Source of the DNA: Bombardia bombarda
Taxonomy: Eukaryota; Ascomycota; Sordariomycetes; Sordariales; Lasiosphaeriaceae
Length of the DNA stretch: 64,000 nt
Direction of reading: 5' to 3'
Assembly: GCA_030512295.1 (NCBI GenBank)
Contig: JAULSR010000002.1
Span: 5,518,001 to 5,582,000, forward strand
This document shows positions 27,918 through 40,600 of this stretch, piece after piece. The position numbers were made by a program, and so were the translations under genes. Positions within the stretch are counted from its first letter, which is position 1, and every line of letters begins with the position of its first letter. A model generated the notes under the pieces. That model was not told the origin of the DNA, ran no database searches, and saw only the letters and a program-made list of their open reading frames with translations.

Positions 27918-29337
27918 AGATAGTGTCGCTACAGTCGAGTTGCACTTAACTAGTAAATACTACAGCGTTGATATGTCTACAGCGCTGATATGTTTCCCCA
28001 GCAGTCTTTTACTACCTATATATGTGAAGTAAGTTACACTTCCATCTAATCCATGAGCAACCTAAGTAATTAATTAGGAATGGTGAGCAATACGTTCATA
28101 TGACGTGAAGATTTTCTGTCCTGTTTAATTTGCGCAGTTTGTATTCGTTGTTCAGTCTCTTTTCAACTTGAATGTATTCGATTCGACGAGCCCCTTTTCG
28201 TTCCCGTTGACTGGTTGGTTCCGTCTTATTGACAATGAACAGTGCATGGGAAGTGGAGGTGGGGCGGCTGGGCAACCCCAACAAGGGGCAGGCAGGCAGG
28301 GCAATGGATGGACAAGGGGCGAGCAAGGGGCTGCCTGCGCTGCAACGGTCCCCTAGCAAGCTGAAAAAGTGCCGAGTGTGTGTGAGTGAACTGTGTGTGG
28401 CTTCCACGTGGCAGCTGGCTGTGCCGCGCCCCAAAAATACATCATACGGCGATAAGCGATGTGCGACACGATACGATATGATACGATACGAGGGAGGGAT
28501 TGACGCACAGCTTTCCCAGCCCAATCCAGCCCCAGCAGTCAGACAGTAGATCCACTTTCAGCTCTCGTTGCTGTTGCTGCCCGCCCCGCGACGCCCCTCC
28601 CCTCCCGTCCCTGCACTGCACGTCCCCAGCCGCTCAACCGCCTTCCCGCCCGCCCGCTGGTGGTTCGTCCCGAGCGGGGGACGGTGCGACACCATCCCGT
28701 ACTTTTGTTGGAACCCGGACCCCAGTTTCATCTTGGACCCCCAGAATCTCAGTCTGCTTGATACGACAATTAAAAAAGAAGGGAAAAAAAAAAAGGATTA
28801 GCTAGACCGCGTCAAACTTGGTGAAGGACATGGTAGCTCACTTGTTTGTTTATTTAATGTTCTGATTTACTGCGTAATTCCATCAAAACACCTACATGTT
28901 GAAAAGCTGTCGACGGCTGCACTGTGTTACACACACATTCTTCAGCCTCTTCGTCATAAAACCCACAGATGCAAACATCGAGTGTCATTCCCTCCTCTTG
29001 GCGATTCTCTTTCCAGACCCTTAACTCGACGTTACAAGTGGTATCTGCCATCCTTCCCCGCCAAATATATCCTCAAACAACTAACTAACCCACACGCAGG
29101 ATGAGCAGGTGTTCACCTATTATACAAGCAGTGGACCTGCAGTAGTAGTACCAGCAATACCTACAGTACCAACAACAACACAGATTATACAAACACACAA
29201 ACAATCATACAATCATCATACACCACAAGTCAGAGCCCACTACCACCACGCTCCATTCCCACATCAACACACACCTCAACCCTCGACGACCGCTGATCAC
29301 GATCCACAATGTCCACACGAGTCTTGATCCTGAGCTT
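27918..29337. other. Intergenic: convergent NRDE2/Whi5-like 3' ends
   Basis: 1.4 kb of convergent flank. ORFs here are short and without domains. CA-rich stretches lie at about 29110-29290. Confidence 0.6.
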
Positions 29338-30842
29338 CTAGCCCCTCGATAAGCTCAACAGTCCACTGGCCGCGCCACCGCCGCCATCCTCGTCCATCTC
29401 CTCCTCCGCTATATTCCGCCGCTGCGATGGCGGGGGCGCGTCTTCTTCCGCCGGTGGCTGTCGTGGCAGTGGCAGTCTCGGCAAAGCCGGCGACAAAGGC
29501 CCCTCCCCCTCCCCCTCACCACTACCACTACCATTCTTCCTCCTCGTCCCTCCGTTAGCGTTGCCGTTTACATCACCATCATCGTCATCATCGACCATCT
29601 CCTCTTCCACACCCGCAGCCGATCGTTCCTGCGCCCGTTGCTGCTGCTGCTGCTGCTGTCGTCGTCGTGCCAACTCGGCTTCGTCAGATCTGACGCCAGG
29701 AGTGGGTGCGCTGGGCAGTGGCCGCCTACTGCTGCTGCTGCTGCTGCTGCTGCCCGTATAACTTTGGCGATCAAGTGGCGATGATTGAGACGCCTGCACG
29801 CCGGCAGAGCTTCTAAGGGGAGGAAGAGACGTGGTGGTGGCAGAAGGATACGTCCCACCACTGCCCGAGAGCCGGCGCATCTGCAGCCGCTCGAGCGGGA
29901 CATCTGTCTGGCCCGTGCGGACCTTGTAGTTTGCCAGGCCGAGCCGCAGTCGGAGGATCTCTGCTTTCTATACAACACAAACACACCGCTGTTAGCAAAA
30001 ACTAAACCGATAACAGCAATCCATTCGTCGATCCAGCCAAGGCGGCTCGTTCCAAACTTGACATGAAGTAAAATAAAACATACCTCTCTCGCCTCTTCCC
30101 TCGTCAACCTCGACCCCGTCCGACGCCGCACAGGCGGGCCAGCCGCAGTTGTCGCTGCCGCGGCCGCGGCCGTGGCCTGGAGCAACAGCTCTGCATCCGG
30201 CTCGGTGATGGTGGTATCCTGGGACGTGCTCAACATGGCCGACGAGTCAAAGATGGACGACGCCGCGGGCGACGCAGACCGCTGTCGGCTCAAGTCGCCG
30301 CCTGAGTACCTCGACGGTGATTGGGATTGAGACTGAGACTGAGACTGGGACTGTTAGCTATACTGCCACTCGGTACCAACATTCCGTGGGTGAGAATAGT
30401 AGGTGTGGTGGTCGCTAACCTCCTCCTCTGGATCCCCCTTAACCGGGCTGCTCCTCTTCCTCGCTATCATCTCGTCATGGCTACCACTAGTCCTGTCTTC
30501 GTCTCCTAGACAAGGCCTTTTCTGGGCCGGCAATCCATCATCATCCTCGTCGTTGCCCGGCCGCAGTGGCGGCATCTTGAGCGGCCGTTTTCTAGTCTCA
30601 GGATCAGGAGAGGGAAGCTCGTCTACCGTCGTTGCTGCTGATACTGCCGATTGTGTGGTGGAGATGGAGGTCGTGCTGGCGACGGTAGTACCTGAAGAAG
30701 GCGGCGGCCGCGCGGTTATGGCGGCGGCGTCTGGTTTCGTGAGCTTCAGAAAGCCAGGCTGCTGTGCCATGGGTGACGATGGCGACGACGCGTTGGGATC
30801 CAGGGGTCCAAGAACGCGTCTCTTTGTGGGTGAAGAGTCCAT
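29338..30842 (-). CDS. Whi5/Nrm1-like G1/S transcriptional repressor
   Basis: Proposed member of the Whi5 family, repressors of the SBF/MBF transcription factors and functional analogues of Rb. Proposed exons: 30842-30420, 30350-30084 and 29967-29338 (439 aa). The decisive evidence is the GTB motif at about residues 223-262, split by the second intron: LTREEARE | KAEILRLRLGLANYKVRTGQ, then DVPLERLQM. The N-terminus is rich in Ser-Pro and Thr-Pro sites (SSPTKRR, ELPSPDPE, RSSPVKGD), as expected for CDK targets. The C-terminus is low-complexity: Ser run, Gln run (RRRQQQQQQQR), Glu/Asp run. The first intron (30419-30351) is less certain: its donor GTTAGC is weak and its only CTAAC motif abuts the acceptor. 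It is chosen because both flanks then stay in frame. Confidence 0.82.
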
Positions 30843-31195
30843 CGCGAACACACACAAAAGTCGCGTGGTGGGGGTGGGTTGGATGTATCCAATGGATGGA
30901 TGCACAGAGAGGCGCGTTACTGGCTGGCCAGCTAGCCAGCTGTCGGCTTGCTGTCGTGCTCTGTGGTGCAAGCAAGATACTTTACCTTACTCACGGTACC
31001 TAGGATGAGATATCAAGTATGGTAGGTTGAGAGGTAAAACGACAGAGACAAAGTAGGTAAGGTGGTAAGCTTGGTCAGTCGTGACGTGTCTGTACAGCAA
31101 ACAATTGGCTGCGCATTGCAACACACACGCCGCACGATCGAACAAAACAAACAAAAGCTCGACTAGAGAATAACAGTGATGGAGGAGGGGAAAAA

Positions 31196-31237
31196 ACGCG
31201 AGCCAGAAGAGAACGAGTTTAGTAGACGTCTTCCTAG

Positions 31238-31269
<32 letters not shown>

Positions 31270-31331
31270 GAGAAGAGCGCGTTTCTTTAAGGCTCCAACT
31301 TTGTCTCGTGGAAACAGACTGTTAGTCGCGT
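31196..31331 (-). promoter_or_regulatory. Cluster of three ACGCG (MCB-like) cores upstream of the Whi5-like gene
   Basis: ACGCG occurs at 31196-31200 (plus) and as CGCGT at 31278-31282 and 31327-31331, about 355-490 bp upstream of the start codon. ACGCG is the core of the MBF/SBF-type element; Whi5/Nrm1-family genes are themselves cell-cycle regulated in yeasts. Function is inferred. Confidence 0.3.
31244..31269. repeat. (AG)13 dinucleotide repeat
   Basis: Uninterrupted AG dinucleotides in the 5' flank of the Whi5-like gene. Confidence 0.95.
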
Positions 31332-32562
31332 CTCGTCATGGGAAGTGGATGGACAATAAAAAAGCTGTGACCAAGTCGCGAGAATTGGGTACCACCTCCA
31401 GCTACCACTGGACCTTAGATAGCTTGCGGCCCGCGTGAACTGCCTTGCAGGTGCTGTCGGTAGGTACCGACCCGGGCACCCATGTACCTACGCCGTGCAC
31501 TAAAAATGACCCAAAATGGCGATTAGTAAATAGGTAGGTATTCCACATGGGCGCCCGGGCGATCGTAGCAAATCGCGTTATCTAATTCCAATCGTACCTA
31601 AATAAACCTCCAACATCCACTTCCACGCACTAAAACGCACCGGAAGCGCTAACACCACCACATATAAAGTTCACCATGTGAATAGAGTCAACATCTTGTT
31701 GTTCGTAATCAAGCTCTCAGCTGCACTATCTGTGATAAGTCAGGAGATACTTACTTAACAGCCCCCCAACGCTGCTGTTATTATCACAACACTACTCGCT
31801 GCCTTTTAGATACGTTTACACGATTACGTATAAACATACACGCACAAGACATAGCTCAAAAATAGGTAATATTCTTCTTCTTCCAGGGAGCCTACGTAGG
31901 CTACCTATATTTACCTTTCTCCTTTCTTTCTACCTTCCTTCCTCAGTCCTGCTCTTTATTTCTTCTCCTCCTTCTCAGATCTCATTCCCTGCCTACCTAT
32001 CGAACCCTTCTTCAGAGGATGTGTGATTCTTATGGAAATAGACATAAGAGCCACGGGTATCAACCCCACGACCATGGGCTTTCCCTCCATAGCATGTTTC
32101 CTCCAACCAAAACTCCAGCCTAAGAAAAGGACAAAGATGAAGTGGCCAATAAAAGACAAAAAACATGCGAAGCCGGAAAGAGCACGCCATAGATTGTCAG
32201 AGGCAAACGTGAAAACAAAAATGTGAAAAAGAAAAGCCACCACCAAAACGCTCAAAGAGGAATTAAACAAGATAGCAAAACCCAGCCTCGGCGCCAGTTC
32301 CACCCTCTTCGCTCCCAAATGAAATACCCATGTGTTCAACAGCATCATCATCGACCGTGGAAACGCCAGTGAGCCGTCCTTTTCCCCCGCCATGTTTCCG
32401 CCCAATGCTTGCTCAATGTCATTAACCCCTCCCCCGTCTCTCCGCCTTTCGTTTTCCCCATATCGTCTTCCAAATTCTACGCCAGATAAACTTGGCATAA
32501 CGAACTACTCCGTTATATCCAGAACTAGCAATTATATCGCCTTAAGCTTGGGACCGACTCTC

Positions 32563-35539
32563 TCAAGCAGTATCCATCGAATACAAGGACGTGTCTAGTT
32601 GAAAAGGCTTAGAGAAATCGTTGGAGATATCGTCGAATGCCGACATCTGAAAGACTTCCGCACCCATCATATCGTTATCCAAGCCATCGAAATGGTCCAT
32701 ATGGATGTTGTTGAGGTCATAGAGAAGATTCCCCTCCAAGGGCTGCAAAATCAGATCGATATCCAGATTCGCTCCTTCAGATATGTCGCTGTTGGGCTCT
32801 GACGCCCCGCTATCCTTGCTTGATTCAGGCGTGTCATTCGGGGTAAATGACCTGTACGCGCTGAGGTCAGACAGGGTATTTCCCGCGAAGGATTCCAGCG
32901 GCGCAAAAGTCGCAAACAGATTTTGGGGATCGATTGTCGAGTTTGCCCATGGATCTTCTGCAGCAGACATGTGAGACGCCTCTGGCCCCTGCCTGGAATG
33001 AGACAACGTGCTCTCTCCAAGCCTGGGCGTATTTCCGCTCTTGATGTGTCTGCCAGGGGTCGCCATGTTCTCAGCTGGCCTACTGCCTGCTGTGCTGCCT
33101 TGTCGTCTCATAGACGAGTCTCGAGACATTGGTGTTGCGGCCAAATCAGGCTTGCTCATCGGTGTTTGGCCCTGTCTGGAAAGGTTCTGCACCATGGGGG
33201 CGGCTGCCAGAGGCGGCTCCTGGCCTCCAGTGTTGCTCGCGGGTCTGGGGTTTCCATGGCTGTCCAAACCAAGACTGACGGCAAGATTCTCGTGGATAAA
33301 TTTGATCGGGTCCTCGTTTGGACGTACATGTTCTTCTTGGTGATGGGCTTTACAAGCCTCCTCACTGGAAAACCCTGTAGTGTGCATCTCGCAATCAGGC
33401 TCCGGGCACGAGTATGTCTTGGCTTGCACCCTGGCTGGCTCGGGGGGAGGTTGCCGTTTCACCTCAGGAGATGGGGCTTTGACCCTGGGCGAGGTACCCG
33501 CGGCTGCCTGAGCTGCCTGAGCTGCGAGAGTCGCCTGAGTTGCCGGGGACGAGATTTTGCTATCTTGCTTGGGTTTCTTGCGGGGAGGCAACTGCAGGTT
33601 CTCCTGATGTAGATGCTGTTTATTCAGATAGGTTGGTACAGGTTGCCCAGTAGGAGACTTCTGCGTCCCAATCTGGAACGGCGGTTGGCTGGTTGTTGGG
33701 GCAGCGGGTGCCTGTGCTGCTTTGCTATTTGCTCTGCTGTGCGACTGCTTGAGCTTCTCCAGGTTTGCGGCGCTCAGTGGAGTTGGTTGAGAGGCAGGCT
33801 GGCTTGCTGTCTGGTTTGCCGACTGAGGTGCCGGTTTCACACCACGAATGCCATCCTCTTGCATCTTTTCTCTCTGCTTGTTATGAGCGATGAAATAATC
33901 TCTCCTCATACTGTCCAAGAGAACCCTCAGCTTGTCTAAATCGGCGATCGACATTGAAAATGATTTTCGGATTATTGTTTGATGTTGTTCGTCAACGAAC
34001 TGTCGGATGTATCTCATGCGCTAAAACATAGTTAGTTCTCATCTAGTACGAGCGAGCTCCTGAACGATCACAAAACATACCGTTCTGAAAAAGGTTCTCG
34101 CCCGTGACTCGTCCTTCGCAAAGTGATACCATCTGGCTAAATTCTTCCCAACCTCCTTTACGATCGGAGCCATGTCCAAGACCTTCTGGCGTGCCTGTTG
34201 TAGTTCTTCCGATGACATGGCAATGTCTTCATCTTGGGCTGTTTGCTGAAATGTACGACTTTCCTCGGTTAACCACTGCTTAAGTAGCGCCACTTCCTCA
34301 TTGGTAGGGTTCAATGCTCGTAAAATTCCCTGCTGGCCAAGCCGCGCCCTTACGTTCGCTTCGTACTGGGCTCTTTGTTCTGGCGTCAGCTTGGCAAGTT
34401 GTTCGGCGTTCGGCATATGAGGTTGCATCTGAGATGCCGGTCGTTGGTTGGGCTGAACAGGTGTCTGTTGCGCTGCAAAATTGACCTGACTGGGAGTATC
34501 AATCATATCGTCCGAGGGCCTGCGCTTCAGCTTATTCGGGGCGGACGAGGGGGAGGCATTGGAGGAAGCGATCCGATTATCCAAAGGTGGCTTAGCAGAC
34601 GATGGCGCTGGTTGCGCGATACTAGTCTCGGCAGCACCTGTAGTGCTTTGTTGAACAACCCCGCGGGAGTTCGGTTGTGATACTGAAGCATTGACGTCTG
34701 GTTGAGAAGGATTTGTTGGTTGAGGAGCTTGTATCGGTGCCCTGGGATCGGTCGCACCAGTAATATTGTTAAGATTTTGCCAGTAACTTCTTCTCCAAGC
34801 CTCCTCTTTCCACCTCCTAGCAAACATGGGCAATTGATTATCCGGTATCGTCTGGAATTTGATATTCTTGCGCATCCCTGCCAGTTCATTCGGAGTGATG
34901 TTCGACAGATGAGCTGGGTACTGAACCCCGGGGGGCAGTGGCGGCGCCGTACCGAGCCTCTGCAATTGTGTTTGCTGTGGCTGTGACTGTGATGGCTGCA
35001 GTTGTTGCTGCTGTGGCTGCTGTTGTGGTGGTGGTGGGGGTGGCTGTTGTTGTGGTTGCGGCTGTTGGTGTTGGTGTTGTGGTTGTGACTGCGCTTGAGG
35101 TTGTTGCTGTTGCGGTTGCGGTTGGGGCAGCGGCTGCTGCGAAGGCGTGTTGTTATGCTGCGAAGGCGTGTTGTTAGGTTGCGCAGGTCCCGGTCCAAGT
35201 CCTTGCTTATTGGCAGCAGCTTGTTGCTGTTTTACAAAAACCTCTCTGAACTGCCGCATCTGATACTGGTTCAACTGTTGTACCAGGACTGGGGGGATAT
35301 TGCTTGTCGACATCCACTGCCTCAGCTGGCCCCAAGTCCTGAAGTCTGCTGCTGGTAAGCGAGTCTTAAAGGTTGTGCTGGCTAATAACGCTTGGGGTAT
35401 CTCCATATTGGCCAATATTGCTTGACCATGTGGACTTTGTGCAAAGGCGTTAAGGCGTATCATCTGTTGCTGCTGCTGTTGCTGCAGTAGTTGTTGTTGT
35501 TGCTGCTGCTGCTGCTGCTGTTGTTGTTGCATCTGCAGC

Positions 35540-35571
<32 letters not shown>

Positions 35572-35578
35572 CTGTTGC

Positions 35579-35628
<50 letters not shown>

Positions 35629-35632
35629 CTGT

Positions 35633-35688
<56 letters not shown>

Positions 35689-37639
35689 GGCCATGACCGC
35701 CACACTATTGGACTGCTGGGGGTTATTTCCCATGCCGAACTGGTTTGGTGCATTGTTCATCCCAGCCTGTGCCCGGTTCTGTATTTGAGCTCCGTTGTTC
35801 AGGGCATTAGGCTGTTGATCTTGCCACTTCGTCAACAGCTCTCGTAGCTTAGCTTCTGGCATCGCATGCACATTAGCACGCATGTCTGCGTTCATGGAAG
35901 CCAGCATTGCGGCCATGGCGTTATTGGTTGGGTTAATGTTTCCTTGTATCGTCGATGGCGGTCTAGGGTTGGTCTGATGGCTGAACTGGGGGTTGAGAGT
36001 CTGGCCCATCTGTTGATTATTCTGGATCATGGCTCCACCAGGAACCATAGCAACAGGAGGTTGTCGCATCGGCGCCGTCAACGTGTTCATTGCTGGGCTT
36101 TGAGAAGTAGTGGGGGGGCCTGCAAGCCCACCCGGCTGCCCCTGCATTGGACGGTTCGCATGTGCCTGCGCTTGCGCTTGTGCCCGTACATGGGCTTGAA
36201 CAGCCGCGGGGTTCACTTGGCCCGGCTGTATCCCAAACTGTTGCGGCATTTGAGCAGGCCGTGGAGGATGGCCAGGACCTTGCGGATTACCTACCACCGT
36301 TTGAGGCTGAAGACCGCCCATGGGGCCCGGGGTAGCATTCCGATTGGGGCCAGAGCTTGCTGGTACAACCGCCTGCCCGGCTTGTTGTGCTCTCAAGGCA
36401 GCCTGCTGCTCGTTGCGGATGGTTTCCAAATTTGGTGGGAAGAGCTGACCATCGGGCAAAGCTTGTTGCGGGCCCATGGGGTTTATCATAGCTGGATTCA
36501 TTGGGCTTTGATGTTGCGTCTGCGGGAGGACATTTCCAGGTTGTCGCATAGCGTGGCTGCCTGACTGCTGCTGCAGATTCAATTGATGTTGAGCCTGTTG
36601 CTTCATCTGGTTAAACGCCAGGTTCTGATAGTAAAGCATAAGCGGGTCCTTGCCCGATGCCTTCAGTTGCTGATATTGAGCCGCGGAAATCCTAGACTGA
36701 ACAAGCTGCCGAAATTGGTTTCGTTGGTTTTCGGGTGCAGATTGGTACATTCTCGAGGCCAGATTATTCACTTGATCCTTATCCCGTGGGGTTAGGGCGG
36801 CCATGTCGTTGGGCATAGATCCCGGTGGACGCGGCTGCACCATGTTCATGGGGAACTGATGCTGCTCAGGTCTCTGTAGCATTGCCGGGTTTGCCATGCC
36901 CATCGGGAACGGTTGAGTCTGCTGAGGAATCGGCGAGACTTGCATCGGGCGCTGCAAGTGCTGGAATCCATGTGGACCTGGTTGGCCCATGCCTCTTTGT
37001 GCCATTTGATTCATAATCATCTGCTGGTGTTGTTGCTGGACCTGCTGGGCCTGCTGTAGGTGAGCCTGTCTAGCAGCACCAGCGTGAATCTGGTTTTCGA
37101 GGTTCGAGGCGTTGGCTTCTCGTCGCCTCGTCATTTCTTGCTCCTTGACAGCGAACTCGTGCTCGTATTGTTGCTAATAGCAGTCAGTCGCCCTGTCAGC
37201 AGCACAAAAAAGAGCGAGATATATGCGTACCCTGTTTGCAGACTGGATTAAGGCTTTTTTCTCATGGTCCAAAGCGAAGGAAGCGGCTCTATTCCAATCA
37301 GCTGCTGGCATGGCCAGCATGATGTTAGATATTCTGTGGAAGAAGAAGGAAGTTAGTGAAAGATCTCAACCATGCAGGATAATCACATGGACCAAACGTT
37401 AAGCTCCCAAGAGCGGGCGGTCGGGTGGGGCGGAGGGGGAAGAGGAGGGGGGAAAGAATTTACAAGCTCATAGTTTTCCCGTGGCGTTCCCCAATGGTTA
37501 AGTCACTTTTCCATCCAGGAGCGGGTTGTGCTGGTGCATTTTGTATCAGACCGTTGTAGATGAACTGTCCTAGCTGTCTCGGTTGCTGTTGCATGAGCAT
37601 TTGGCCGTTGGCGGCCATTTGCGACATGTTGGCGGCCAT
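32563..37639 (-). CDS. MED15: Mediator tail subunit MED15 (Gal11-like)
   Basis: Tail-module subunit of Mediator that contacts activators through a KIX-like domain. Proposed exons: 37639-37464, 37333-37231, 37173-34081 and 34020-32563 (1609 aa), with phases consistent; donors GTAAAT, GTACGC, GTATGT. The N-terminal KIX-like region, about residues 20-115, spans exons 1-3: GQFIYNGLIQNAP, GWKSDLTIGERHGKTMSLIS, AADWNRAASFALDHEKK, YEHEFAVKEQEMTRRR. The long third exon is Gln/Pro/Asn-rich, with a main poly-Gln tract at about residues 588-664. The conserved C-terminal part includes LTPEQRAQYEANVRARLGQQ, KNLARWYHFAKDESRARTFF, RMRYIRQFVDEQHQTIIRKS and LDKLRVLLDSMRRDYF. A Cys/His pair pattern (CPEPDCEMHTTGFSSEEACK...H) resembles a C2H2 finger. 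Low overall complexity makes the middle hard to align, but the ends fix the identity. Confidence 0.88.
35462..35689 (-). repeat. Imperfect CAG/CAA tract coding MED15 poly-Gln
   Basis: About 230 bp of mixed CAG and CAA codons (CTG/TTG on the plus strand) with a short Leu/Met break near 35530. The codon mixture contrasts with the pure CAA run in SLP1. Confidence 0.9.
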
Positions 37640-40600
37640 GGCCGCGGGAAAATGGGGCTGTCAACTCCTGTGACTCAGGTACTATGTCGACGATAGATTG
37701 AGGTGGTGAAAGACTCGGGGTATGTTACAATCAGACTTGGGCTAGCAAAAGACACAGAGTGACCCGTCGCAACAATGGTATTTGTTGCCGATGTCAAGAT
37801 CTGGCTCCGTTCTTCTCTGTGCCCTAAGAAGGCAAGAAGCCGTGAACTGGCTGCAAGCTGCCTACGGTAGCCCAAAAACGTCCATATACGAGAGGACTTG
37901 TGTGCAACCGAGGAGTTGATGACAAGCAACAAGTGGCAAAGTCGCACGTAAATAGTCGGTTATTGATCTGCTGGACGTCTCAGGGACCCAGTTGTCGTAT
38001 GAGAGCGACGTACGGACTGTCAGTAGCAACTCGTGCCCACTCTGGGACTCGCGCAGAACAAGACGAGGATTGAGCTGTACAGCAGCGGCATTCGATCCTG
38101 CAACGTGCCCTGGTGAATGTCTCGGTGGTGGAGCGAGGCGTTCTTTTTTCTCCCGTAAAAGCGTTGTCGTCGATTTTGGCGACTGTCCCGATTCCGTGTT
38201 TGGCGTTTTCTACCAGCCCGGGTTTGGACAAACCACTCAACGATGTTCCACCTCTTAGAGCGAGAACCAAGCAGAGAGAAACGGCCAATCAAATGTCCAA
38301 CACTTTCCAATCACAGTCCCTGACGTCGTCGATGAGGGGGAAAAGACGGGGAGGTGTCGCCGAGGCGTCGTGCGTCTGCGACCCTTGTTTGTTCCCGTTC
38401 TTCTGCCTGATTGAGTTCGGGATGCTGGCGGAAGAAAAGGCGACAGGCGTGGAAGACGCAAGGGCTGGGAGTAGCTCAAGCCTTGGTAGAGCTCGTGGTA
38501 AATCTCGATTGCCGGTCGCAGAAGTCGTGACCAACGTTCGGATTGCGGAAGAGGATGCAGTCGTGAATAGCGCCCAAACAGTGCGTGGTTACGGTGCGGT
38601 GGGCCTTGGTGCCGGGGCGCGCAGAGTGCAGGGAATGCAGCGCAGAATAGGCCAAGCTCAAGTTGGTGCGAGAGAAGAAAAAAAACGGAGAAGATAGGAA
38701 AAGAATAAAGAAGCCAATCTACGTGTATACACTATGCTGCACCATGTGCGACAGAGGCAGCGTGGACTGAAGCAGGTGAAGACTGCACAGCGAGCACCGT
38801 GTTGTGAGGTTGGAGGTTGGCAAAACAAGGCGTGAGGAGGGAGAGAGGCGTGCCGGGGAAGAAGATGGTAGGTGGGAAGGGGAGAAAAGAACCTGGACGG
38901 ATGGTGCTGCCCGGGCGGCCAGTGTCAGACGGGGACTGGGGCTGGAGGCGGAACCCAAGCCTCTAGGTTCCCAATACCAGCCTAGTTACAGGTAGGTACT
39001 GTGCAGGGAAGGATAAACCTGTGTACATACATGTACTGAAGTACCGGGCGGGTACTGCAGGTGGTTAAGCTGGGGCTAACGAAGGGACGGGCGCGCAGGT
39101 GCCCTGGTGGTGCTGTTGCGGCTAGCGCTAAGCAGGGCGGCAAAGAAGAGGGACTCAACCACCCACCTCCCTACCTTGCGTACCTTTTCCAAACATCGCA
39201 CACTTTCTACCTCACAATGATGAATTTACTCTCCTTAGTAAGGCTCTAAGCTGGCCGTGGCTGGTCGGAGCGACTAGAACTAAGGGCCCTTCTTGACTGC
39301 CGAAAAGCGACTGCCTTTTTTCTATCACGAATACAGTAGACAAAAATATGAAAATCGTCACTGTGTATACCTCGCAGTCGTGCTTGATAGTCGCGGTACT
39401 TACCTTTGGTAGACAGGCCGAATGGAATGGAAAGAATGGGCAAATGGATTGGTGTGCCCGTCAGTCGGCTCTGTCAGGCTCAGGAGCGCACACTGGCTGG
39501 CTCACAGAAGCAGCAGCGCGGGCAGTCCTTGTGACTAACTCCTGCCCGGTGAGTGATGCATCCCATCATTTACCTTCCATGATCCATCCCCATACCGAGA
39601 TACCCGAGCCCCGGACACCTAGCGCTTCGAACCCGGGCGGGCAGTTGGTGGCCAGCGTTGTTCTCAGGTCTCAGTTTCCCAAGTCTGCGTCCACACGGCG
39701 CCTGGGGCGATTAAACGCCATGCGATGCGGGCCTCCAGTCTTGCACATTAGGTATGTGATTTTAGGTAAAAGGCAGGAGGGTAAAGGTAAGGTAAGCCAA
39801 GGTAGGTAGGAAGCGTGGGCGGGCGGGTGTAAGCCTGTTGTTCGTCGCTCGTCTTAGATATCTTTTTAGACAGCGACTTGGGAGATACCTCTGATGTGCC
39901 CTGGGATACTTGCATCCTTGGCCTCCCCCCCCAGCTTGCACCCCTGTCCAACTGGTACATCGCAGCTCTAAAGCGACAGGGGTCGATGGGCGAGTGTCCA
40001 GGGTCTGGAAAATCAGAGCGTGTCCGTACCTACATATGTTCGTACTACTTGTTACTACCAAGGTTGTCGGTACTGAATATTTGCTACACAGTCGAGGCGG
40101 TAGGCAGTCAAGGCAGCGTACCTAGATTGAGTTGTGTAAAACTCTGGGACAGTGTGCCGAATGGTGGCTGTCACCAGCTCAATTCACCTGCAGGCATCGT
40201 CGCTCACATCGTTTTGTATTGGCCAAAGAGAGCAATCCGTCAGCCAGCTAGCCACACATGTTCAAAGGTTGCCAGAGATTGCCAGCAGAGGCCAGTCGGT
40301 CGGTCGGTACCAAGTACGTCGTCCTGCGGACAAGACGAATCTACCTTAAGGTACCCTAGGCAAGTAGAGCGATGGTTTTCCGATCATTCTTCGTTTTCGC
40401 CATGGTCGAACTACATATGTCTGTTTGCACGTGCATTAGGTACTATACTATGGCTTTGTGGTAAATGTGATGGGCAGGTCGAGTGTGGGATGGTATCGTG
40501 AGTGCAAAGGCGGCGTGAGCAAGGAGGACTGGACGAGGAGGGCAAGCAGGTGCGACAGGCCGACAGGCTGTCTGGTCACCTCAGAGAGAACCTAAGGGGA

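Larger units (their letters stand above)
30843..32562. other. Intergenic: Whi5-like 5' flank / MED15 3' flank
   Basis: 1.7 kb between two minus-strand genes. It holds a GA dinucleotide repeat, three ACGCG cores, GGTAGGTA/TACCTA stretches, and a minus-strand ORF of 180 codons (32498-31956) with hydrophobic segments that I do not call as a gene (see findings). Confidence 0.55.

Noticed and set aside
28790..28832. Short minus-strand start MSFTKFDAV-stop
   Set aside because: Only nine codons and no in-frame splice donor; not supported as an exon or gene.
38113..38697. 194-codon plus-strand ORF upstream of MED15
   Set aside because: No recognisable motif, ends in low-complexity Lys/Arg, and lies in the divergent 5' flank; not enough to call a gene.
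39600..39660. tRNA-like box B (GGTTCGAA on the minus strand)
   Set aside because: The flanking bases do not form a T-arm stem and no matching A box lies at the right distance.
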